From JBJKRF01 sp046704785 (GTDB lineage: Bacteria > Chloroflexota > Anaerolineae > Anaerolineales > Villigracilaceae), in NCBI GenBank assembly GCA_046704785.1, contig JBJKRF010000023.1, positions 1 through 11,208 on the forward strand: DNA of 11,208 bases. Direction: 5' to 3'. Made by a program: the position numbers and the translations under genes. This document shows, one piece after another, positions 6,244 to 11,208 of the stretch (the stretch's first letter is position 1; each line of letters begins with the position of its first letter). The notes under the pieces were generated by a model. It made no database searches. It saw only the letters and a program-made list of their open reading frames with translations, and was not told where the DNA came from.

Positions 6244-6270
6244 GGCTGCGCCGTCCTGCCGCGCGCAGCC
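6244..6270 (-). other. Inverted repeat in the leader of the STAND gene
   Basis: GGCTGCGC (6244-6251) and GCGCAGCC (6263-6270) can form an 8-bp GC-rich stem with an 11-base loop, 40-66 bases upstream of the STAND start. TATACT (complement of 6285-6280) just upstream resembles a -10 box but lacks a good -35. Function unknown; possibly an operator or an RNA hairpin in the leader. Confidence 0.3.
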
Positions 6271-6367
6271 TTCTCGGATAGTATAGACCTTTTTCGGTGT
6301 TCGAGTGTCGGCGTAGCGGCTCCGATTTTCGTGACATTTGCCTATGGAATTTAACTATACGCCGTGC

Positions 6368-6373
6368 TATGAT
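6368..6373 (+). promoter_or_regulatory. Possible -10 element for the secreted protein gene
   Basis: TATGAT matches TATAAT at five of six positions and lies about 45 bases upstream of the ATG at 6418, leaving room for the strong AAGGAGG at 6401-6407. The hexamer 17 bases upstream (TGGAAT) is a poor -35, so confidence is low. Confidence 0.3.
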
Positions 6374-6417
6374 GGACACATCGCGGTTAGATATTTATAC
6401 AAGGAGGATACAAACCC

Positions 6418-8481
6418 ATGAAAAAGTTTCTATATATCTTGATCGTTTTTGCCGTCCTATTTGCTACTTTGGGGGCCAGTGGCTCACCTGCGCCAGCCGC
6501 AAGCCCTGCCAGGCCCACATTGTCCAGCCCGGGGAACAACTCCAGTTGGCCCCAAAGCACCGTTATCGAACTGAAGTGGAATTCGGTCGCTGGCGCAACT
6601 CAATACAAAGTCGAGCTTTGGGGTGGTCCCTACAGCCTCATGGTACCTTGTAACTGGATAAGTGGAACATCGTGCTGGATTGGCACGATGTGGCCCGGCA
6701 CGATGTACTGGCACGTGAAGGCCCGTAATGCGAATGGAGAGAGCGACTGGAGTGATACGTGGGCTTTTGTCATTCAGAATAGCGGCGGCACTGGCGGTGG
6801 CGGCACAGGTGGGTCTGGAGGCGGCAGTACGCCTACGCCCAGTTGTACAATGGAACCGGTTCCCGGCTTCACGCAAATCCCTGGCGTTAATAGTGATCTC
6901 TTTAAACTTCCATTGCCACCTGAAATCACCCCGATTGTAATTGTTGCCCCTGAGTACAGAGCATCATTCTCGATGCAATATTGCGACCCCCTAGTGACTC
7001 TTAATTTTCAGCAGGAAGGGCACTTGAACGGTTTGTCAGTTAATGGTCCCGGTTTTAACGTCGATTTTGGGAATGATCTAAATCCGACTGGGGTCGAAGT
7101 ATCAACCACTGATAGCGGAAAATTTGGCACTAGCCTCGATTATGGCAATGAAAAGGAAGGAGTCTACCCATATATTGGAACCTGGTATGGGACTAGTGTC
7201 GACCAAAAAATAGATAGCTTAGATTATTTCACCTATGATGCCACTCATCAATTTCGCACTTACATAAATCCCAATCCCAACTTTTTAGAATTACCAGCAT
7301 TTCACGCGAATCCTCGAGTAAGTGCAACAATCTCGATAGCTGTCATATTCGCGACGACAATAAAAGAATTACAACCCCTTAGCGAATACATTCAAAACAT
7401 AATGAATTTTATAGAAAACAGCGTAAACGAAGCAGGATCAATACTACCAGTAGCACCGGTAGCAGCACAAATGCCAATCAATACATCACCATCTCTGGTA
7501 AGCTACAGAGTCCCCTCTTTTTCTGGCTACAACGTTTTACAGCTTTTGCGCCCATCCCTACCATCTGCTATGACCCTGGACCTACTTCACCAGCAGTATG
7601 GCCCGCTGGTAGACATGGCAACCGTCGGCACGTTGCATACCAGTAAGTCTGTCATTTCTGCATACACCATCTTCTCGTTTGATGGGAGTGGGTTTACCCC
7701 GCTTCAGCCGGTGTTCGTCGATTTCTGGTTGCCCGACAATCCGATCCTTCTTAACCAGGTAGTGGTTGCAGACGAGAATGGTCACATTTCGGGAACTTTT
7801 GAAATGCCAACTCCTGATAAGGTCACGCTTGGAACTTACCTGATCTCTGCTGTCGACTACGCCTCGCTAAATAATTCGATCAATGCTGTCGCGGATGGAC
7901 AGGCCACAACCCTGTCCACTTACATGGCAGGGACAACTGTAGATGTGGTCGAAGATACGATCCCACCTACGATCACGATAAACTCTCCCAGCCAAGGGCA
8001 AGTCTTCACACGCTGTGACCAGCCATTAGTCGACTTCTCGGTTACGGATGATCTGTCAGGCGTAAAAACCGTGAACTCGCTGGTGGATGGGACACCGGTA
8101 ACCAGTGGAACAAGACTGGATGTTTCGTTCTGGAACCTGGGTACTCATACTTTGACGATCGATGCGACGGACAAGATGAATCTGCCATCTCATAGCGAGG
8201 TGAATTTCTCGCTTATCCCCACGATTCAGGGAGCGCGTTGTGCGCTCAGCCAATTCTACGGCCTGGGGCTGATCAAGAATCAAGGAATTTACAAAAGCCT
8301 CGATGCCAAATTAGCCGCAGCGCAAGCCTCGTTAGACGGCGGTCGCCAAAAGACAGAAGCCAATCAATTACAAGCTACCCTCAATGAACTAAACGCCCAG
8401 CAAGGAAAAGGGGTAGTTCAATCCGCTTATGCCATTCTCAATGGCGACCTGTCTGCCATTGAGAATGCGATCGGAAAATAA
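6418..8481 (+). CDS. Secreted multidomain protein (FN3-like, Ig-like, C-terminal helical domain)
   Basis: 687 residues. The start is supported by AAGGAGG ten bases upstream and by a classical signal peptide: MKK, a hydrophobic core FLYILIVFAVLFATLGA, and a likely signal peptidase I site in the GSPAPAAS region (about 22-29). Residues 33-120 resemble a fibronectin type III domain (LKWNSVAGATQYKVELW, MYWHVKARNANGES). A Gly/Ser/Thr linker follows (121-142), then a middle region (150-400) I do not recognise. Residues 420-510 look like an Ig-like bacterial surface repeat (GSGFTPLQPVFVDF, VVADENGHISGTFEMPT); 515-598 begins DTIPPTITINSPSQGQVF, typical of bacterial Ig-like domains. The C-terminus (605-687) is helical with LKNQG/LDAKLAAAQASL-like FIVAR-type features (SLDAKLAAAQASLDGG, LQATLNELNAQQGKG). 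No enzyme motif or membrane anchor is seen, so it is probably an extracellular adhesion or binding protein. Part of the middle region has distinctly AT-rich codon use. Confidence 0.82.
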   Translation: MKKFLYILIVFAVLFATLGASGSPAPAASPARPTLSSPGNNSSWPQSTVIELKWNSVAGATQYKVELWGGPYSLMVPCNWISGTSCWIGTMWPGTMYWHVKARNANGESDWSDTWAFVIQNSGGTGGGGTGGSGGGSTPTPSCTMEPVPGFTQIPGVNSDLFKLPLPPEITPIVIVAPEYRASFSMQYCDPLVTLNFQQEGHLNGLSVNGPGFNVDFGNDLNPTGVEVSTTDSGKFGTSLDYGNEKEGVYPYIGTWYGTSVDQKIDSLDYFTYDATHQFRTYINPNPNFLELPAFHANPRVSATISIAVIFATTIKELQPLSEYIQNIMNFIENSVNEAGSILPVAPVAAQMPINTSPSLVSYRVPSFSGYNVLQLLRPSLPSAMTLDLLHQQYGPLVDMATVGTLHTSKSVISAYTIFSFDGSGFTPLQPVFVDFWLPDNPILLNQVVVADENGHISGTFEMPTPDKVTLGTYLISAVDYASLNNSINAVADGQATTLSTYMAGTTVDVVEDTIPPTITINSPSQGQVFTRCDQPLVDFSVTDDLSGVKTVNSLVDGTPVTSGTRLDVSFWNLGTHTLTIDATDKMNLPSHSEVNFSLIPTIQGARCALSQFYGLGLIKNQGIYKSLDAKLAAAQASLDGGRQKTEANQLQATLNELNAQQGKGVVQSAYAILNGDLSAIENAIGK

Positions 8482-8652
8482 TCTTCGAAGACATTACCAC
8501 TCATCGACGTAAACCGCGATATGATATTACACTTCAGAACCGAACAAACTGGGATTCTTTCTACCGATACGAATGCTTGTGTCTTCGGCCAGACAACAAG
8601 CGGCGCCTATATCTTCGGTTGCGATTCCACTCGGATTGTACCGGCAAAATAA
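8482..8652 (+). other. In-frame open extension beyond the secreted protein stop
   Basis: After the TAA at 8479-8481 the same frame remains open for 56 codons to a TAA at 8650-8652. It includes an ATG at 8521 and protein-like text (TGILSTDTNACVFGQTTSG, AYIFGCDSTRIVPAK), and stops about 20 bases before a strong terminator. No ribosome binding site precedes the ATG. It may be a former C-terminus cut off by a stop mutation, a small gene, or chance. Confidence 0.25.
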
Positions 8653-8671
8653 CAACAGTTTACAATATGAC

Positions 8672-8710
8672 AAACATGCCCCGCGAGATGATCGCGGGGC
8701 ATGTTTTTTT
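8672..8710 (+). terminator. Strong rho-independent terminator
   Basis: A perfect stem ACATGCCCCGCGA - gatga - TCGCGGGGCATGT (8674-8686 and 8692-8704) is followed by seven T on the plus strand (8704-8710). Orientation and position fit it as the terminator of the secreted protein transcript, about 190 bases after its stop. It also lies between two convergent genes, but the minus-strand U-tract is poor. Confidence 0.92.
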
Positions 8711-8766
8711 ATTATCAGAGTTGAGTTGCTGGATGGCAATGACTGGGCGCCGGAGACCCAAAATGC

Positions 8767-9135
8767 TCAACTCCCTAACGCGGCCAAAATTCGCCATACC
8801 CTCTCTTTTCGTTCTGCTTCAGGTAACTCTGCCAGCGCAGCGATCAGCTTCTTCATGTCGTCGTCGAAAATTGCCATATTCAGATGATCGAACCAGTCAT
8901 TTTTCGGAGTCTTAAGCAACCCTGCTGCCTCGTAAAGACTTAGCAAGGGGATATCCAAAAAATCAGCCAGTTGCTTGAGTAATTCCAGGTCGATATTTCG
9001 TTTTCCACTCAGCACTTCATGGAAATGCCCAATACTACTACCACGTCCCGAGGCAATGGCCAGAGCGCGTAACGTCATGTTTTTTTGTTTGGCGTTGATT
9101 TTTACGAAAGGGAGGAGAGAATCTGCTGCTTTCAT
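8767..9135 (-). CDS. XRE-family helix-turn-helix transcriptional regulator
   Basis: 122 residues with a Cro/CI-type DNA-binding domain at about 5-72. The helix-turn-helix is carried by TLRALAIASGRG, IGHFHEVLSGKRNID and the following helices LLKQLADFLDI and LLSLYEAAGLL. The remaining 50 residues form a helical, acidic then basic tail (DDDMKKLIAALAEL, EAERKERVWRILAALG) that may mediate dimerisation; there is no peptidase or ligand-binding domain, so it is a small CI-like regulator. The start at 9135 has GGAG 11 bases upstream and an extended -10 promoter further up. It is divergent from the sulfotransferase and convergent with the secreted protein gene. Autoregulation is likely by analogy but no operator is evident; it may be an orphan regulator or the antitoxin-like half of a lost pair. 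Confidence 0.88.
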   Translation of the reverse strand: MKAADSLLPFVKINAKQKNMTLRALAIASGRGSSIGHFHEVLSGKRNIDLELLKQLADFLDIPLLSLYEAAGLLKTPKNDWFDHLNMAIFDDDMKKLIAALAELPEAERKERVWRILAALGS

Positions 9136-9159
9136 TATTTAGAAGCTCCCGCTTCGTCG

Positions 9160-9168
9160 AGTATAACA
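9160..9168 (-). promoter_or_regulatory. Extended -10 promoter for the XRE regulator
   Basis: On the minus strand TGTTATACT combines an extended -10 TGN with TATACT (five of six matches). It lies about 25 bases upstream of the ATG at 9135, which puts the transcript start near 9153 and leaves a short leader containing GGGAGC. No good -35 is seen at the normal spacing, as is common for extended -10 promoters. Confidence 0.5.
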
Positions 9169-9256
9169 TTAGGCGAACCCAAAATATTCATAGCTGCACT
9201 GTCAAAGCCTTGCGCTGCTCGACGATTGAGTCGATTTCCCAATCGAATTACAGATC

Positions 9257-9282
9257 CGCCGCCGAAGTCCGGCGGCGTTTTT
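9257..9282 (+). terminator. Rho-independent terminator in the divergent gap
   Basis: CGCCGCCG (9257-9264), loop aagtc, CGGCGGCG (9270-9277), then TTTTT (9278-9282) on the plus strand. No plus-strand gene ends immediately before it: the preceding gene is the minus-strand XRE regulator. It may insulate the sulfotransferase gene from upstream transcription or end an undetected small RNA. Confidence 0.8.
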
Positions 9283-9395
9283 CTTTCTTCACAGGGCCGG
9301 AACGCTGGACAGGATTCCCAACCCGCCCGGCTCCTTTCCGCTCCCCCTGTGCGCATCGTTTCGTCCCTTTTTCCACGCCGCTCCCAAAATGAGAG

Positions 9396-9401
9396 TAAAA
9401 T
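9396..9401 (+). promoter_or_regulatory. Possible -10 element for the sulfotransferase gene
   Basis: TAAAAT (five of six matches to TATAAT) lies 28 bases upstream of the ATG at 9430, downstream of the terminator at 9257-9282. No convincing -35 hexamer is seen 16-18 bases further up. Confidence 0.3.
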
Positions 9402-9429
9402 ACGCCGCTAAACACGAAGGAGGCCAAAA

Positions 9430-10323
9430 ATGAAGCGAATCATCGTTTTAGGCGTACTGCGCAGCGGCACATCCATCACTGCCGACCTGGCGCGGGCCTG
9501 GGGCGCCTACGCCGGGGAAGAAGACGAACTCTGGACGTCCGGCGTGGACGATCCGCGCGGCTACGGCTACCTGGAGTACCTGCCCTTGCAACAACTGAAC
9601 GACGAGCTGCTGGGCGGCAACGACCGGGTGCCGATCCCGAATGAGTTGCTGGCCGGGAAGGCTGCGGAGCAGGTTTATCGAGAGAAGGCCCTGCAACTCG
9701 TCCGCTCCATGGACAAGCGCGCCTCGGAAGAGAAGGCCATTGCCTGGGTCTGGAAGGACGCGCGCCTGCCCATGACCCTGCCCTTCTGGGCCAGGTTCTG
9801 GGAAGACGCCATCTACGTCGTCACCGTGCGCCACCCGGCGGAGACCGCGCTCTCCGCGGCCAAAACCGAGGGCCTGGCCGAAGACGACAGCCTGCCCTTC
9901 TCGGCTGCCTTCGCCTACTGGCAGTTCTGTATGCTCAACGTCCTTTCCTTTACGCAAAACAGCCCACGCAAGCTCTTCCTCGCCTACGACCGCCTGGTGG
10001 ACGAGCCGCAAAACGAGTGCGCCCGCCTGTGCGCATTTCTGGACGAACAATGCGGCCTGCCGCCGGAGGGCGCCCCGGCGCGCATCGAGGCGATGCTGTC
10101 GCGCGTATCCAAAGGACAGCGGCACTACCATTATGGGAAATCACTGGCGGAGATGGCGTCGACGAAGGAGCAGCGCGCGCTGTACGATTTTCTGCGGGTC
10201 AAGACGAGCTATCCGGACGAGGCTTTCAACGAGGACGATTTCGCCCTCTACCCCGGCTGGCAGGAATACCTGCAATGCGTGGACGCGATGATGTCGATGA
10301 CGTCCGGCTTCACAGGCGAGTGA
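9430..10323 (+). CDS. Sulfotransferase family protein
   Basis: 297 residues, cytosolic, of the PAPS-dependent sulfotransferase family. The 5'-phosphosulfate binding loop is at the N-terminus, IIVLGVLRSGTS (4-15, with Arg11-Ser12-Gly13-Thr14), and the 3'-phosphate binding element is VTVRHPAETALSA (131-143), where Arg134 and Ser142 are the expected contacts. WVWKDARLPMTLPFW (106-120) and LFLAYDRLVDEP (182-193) are also typical of the family. The acceptor (carbohydrate, lipid or small molecule) cannot be deduced. AAGGAGG at 9417-9423 lies six bases before the ATG, fixing the start. The gene stands alone, is GC-rich like core genes of the window, and is convergent with a membrane protein gene. 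Some members of this superfamily bind but do not transfer sulfate, so activity remains an inference. Confidence 0.85.
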   Translation: MKRIIVLGVLRSGTSITADLARAWGAYAGEEDELWTSGVDDPRGYGYLEYLPLQQLNDELLGGNDRVPIPNELLAGKAAEQVYREKALQLVRSMDKRASEEKAIAWVWKDARLPMTLPFWARFWEDAIYVVTVRHPAETALSAAKTEGLAEDDSLPFSAAFAYWQFCMLNVLSFTQNSPRKLFLAYDRLVDEPQNECARLCAFLDEQCGLPPEGAPARIEAMLSRVSKGQRHYHYGKSLAEMASTKEQRALYDFLRVKTSYPDEAFNEDDFALYPGWQEYLQCVDAMMSMTSGFTGE

Positions 10324-10386
10324 TCACTCCCATCACCACCGCTCCCAATGCAAAGGCGAGCTCCAAGTCCACCAGACAGGCAGACG

Positions 10387-10425
10387 AAAACGGCCAGAGC
10401 AATCCAGGTTGGATCGTTCTGGCCG
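10387..10425 (-). terminator. Hairpin terminator between convergent genes, oriented for the membrane protein
   Basis: On the minus strand CGGCCAGAACGATCC, loop aacct and GGATTGCTCTGGCCG pair over 15 positions with one mismatch and one G-T pair, followed by TTTT (complement of 10390-10387). It lies about 30 bases after the membrane protein stop. It could also slow plus-strand transcription from the sulfotransferase, though there is no U-tract on that side. Confidence 0.72.
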
Positions 10426-10453
10426 AGGTTTGAAGGGGACAGGTTGCTCTTGT

Positions 10454-11197
10454 TCAACTTATAGACAATACAGGAGGCAAGGCAATCGATAAGCCAAAGG
10501 TGACCAGCACCAACACAGCCCAGACGATCAGGCTCTTCCAAGTGCTTTTTCCGCCGACCAGGTCAGTAAAACAGATGGCGCTGACCCACACCAAAGGGCA
10601 CGCCGAAGGAGGAACCGGCCACAGGAAGCCACCAAATGCACTGCTCCCCAAGAAGACATCCTGCCCAAGCAGTATCCCGCTGAGCAGGCCAAGCACGCCC
10701 CCTGCCAACAAACCCACAAACAGGCCAGCGATCTGGAGTTCTGAAAGCGCTTTTACGCTGACCAGTACAATCGTCGCGATAGCGGCAGCGGCAGCGGCGA
10801 GGATCATAATATATGCTTGCGTTCCCTGCATTAGCGCTACAGGGACAAATTGACTGAACACATAAGATACGCCTGCCACAGCCCCCACTGCTGCCGGAAG
10901 GGCAAGTATTCCACCGAGAATGCCCCTGCCCCAAGTGCGGCTGAAATACAGGCTTATCAACAGCGGGCTGATCAACACTGCGCCAACACCGAGCACCACT
11001 GCCCAGACATAGGAAAACTCACTGGGATGAGGAACGGCGCCAAAGACGCTCATCGTCTCCTCTAGATCCAAACCAAGGGCAGATATCAACGGCAGCAAGA
11101 TTCCCCCGATGAACAACAGACCGCAAATCCAGGCCAGCAACAAGCGTTTGAGGGAGGTAAATCCTGAATATTCCGTCTTCTCCAAAGGTATCGACAT
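10454..11197 (-). CDS. Integral membrane protein with about seven transmembrane helices, unknown function
   Basis: 247 residues, not recognised as a named family. Hydrophobic segments lie at about 17-41, 60-85, 91-117, 128-151, 156-178, 187-213 and 222-246. The N-terminal 15 residues are polar (MSIPLEKTEYSGFTS) with basic residues near the first helix, suggesting a cytoplasmic N-terminus. Loops are short; LDLEETMSVFGAVPHPSEF between the first two helices is the largest hydrophilic loop. No transporter signature, conserved charged residues within helices, or catalytic motif stand out. The ATG at 11197 is preceded by a weak GAGAG purine stretch, and only 11 bases of upstream sequence are visible, so a longer start or an upstream operon partner cannot be excluded. 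It is convergent with the sulfotransferase. Confidence 0.75.
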   Translation of the reverse strand: MSIPLEKTEYSGFTSLKRLLLAWICGLLFIGGILLPLISALGLDLEETMSVFGAVPHPSEFSYVWAVVLGVGAVLISPLLISLYFSRTWGRGILGGILALPAAVGAVAGVSYVFSQFVPVALMQGTQAYIMILAAAAAAIATIVLVSVKALSELQIAGLFVGLLAGGVLGLLSGILLGQDVFLGSSAFGGFLWPVPPSACPLVWVSAICFTDLVGGKSTWKSLIVWAVLVLVTFGLSIALPPVLSIS

Positions 11198-11208
11198 GGC
11201 AAGCTCTC

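Noticed and set aside
4822..6354. A 510-codon open frame on the plus strand
   Set aside because: It is antisense to the well-supported STAND gene, and its length is a by-product of GC-rich codon use there; the translation has no domain.
9160..9205. TTGACA (complement of 9205-9200) as -35 for the XRE regulator
   Set aside because: It lies 34 bases from the TATACT box, too far for a normal promoter spacer.
9180..9260. Possible tRNA or tRNA-like attachment site near CAATCGAATTACA
   Set aside because: No acceptor stem, anticodon arm or T-arm consensus can be folded from it.
9448..10131. A 227-codon minus-strand open frame
   Set aside because: It is antisense to the sulfotransferase, which has clear family motifs, a strong ribosome binding site and normal codon use.
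10324..10440. Hydrophobic text on the minus strand (NDPTWIALAVFVCL and, in another frame, LVDLELAFALGAVVMGVIT) resembling a broken membrane gene
   Set aside because: It would need a frameshift and has no start; the same bases form the hairpin terminator, so chance is the simpler reading.
1..11208. CRISPR array, rRNA or complete insertion sequence
   Set aside because: No regularly spaced short repeats, no rRNA motifs and no transposase gene were seen; the only tandem repeat encodes TPR units.

Overview
This looks like a fragment of a GC-rich, free-living bacterial chromosome, most likely Chloroflexota (Anaerolineae-like). I infer that from the style of the Rhs core text (DGQGSTRALADSAGN... 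TYSYTAFG), a secreted protein with FN3/Ig-like domains and a helical tail of a kind common in that group, and STAND/TPR proteins carrying 'GNVNG-I-GN-N' motifs. It is inference from protein style, not a database match. Much of the window is accessory DNA with sharp composition changes.

Layout. (1) Bases 1-1600, plus strand, are the end of an Rhs-type polymorphic toxin locus: the C-terminus of a large protein that begins upstream and ends in a Rossmann methyltransferase-like domain, a HEAT-repeat protein overlapping it by ATGA (probable immunity protein), and then a headless and tailless scrap of Rhs core. This arrangement fits a toxin-immunity cassette left beside a displaced core. (2) 1556-1876 is a small unrecognised minus-strand gene whose 3' end runs into the Rhs scrap. 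1877-2343 holds no convincing intact gene. (3) 2344-6204, all minus strand, is a four-gene defence-like cluster. In transcription order it has a STAND-type ATPase with near-identical TPR repeats, a small helical protein with a short beta motif at its C-terminus, an MNT-type nucleotidyltransferase and a HEPN protein. The STAND protein and the small protein share a related short Gly/Asn motif, the layout expected for NLR-effector pairs that signal through amyloid-like motifs. MNT and HEPN overlap and form a classic toxin-antitoxin pair, with a TATAAT box just upstream that may give them their own promoter. (4) 6418-8481, plus strand, is a large secreted multidomain protein, followed by a possible in-frame C-terminal extension and a strong intrinsic terminator. 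(5) 8767-9135 is a minus-strand XRE regulator, divergent from a plus-strand sulfotransferase (9430-10323). (6) 10454-11197 is a minus-strand integral membrane protein with about seven helices, with a hairpin terminator in the convergent gap.

How it fits together: two conflict-type systems (an Rhs toxin/immunity locus and the STAND + helical partner + MNT/HEPN cluster) sit next to each other with gene debris between them, as in a defence or toxin island. The right-hand third looks like ordinary, unlinked genes. The most interesting candidate system is the STAND/small-protein pair with the shared motif, together with its MNT-HEPN neighbours.
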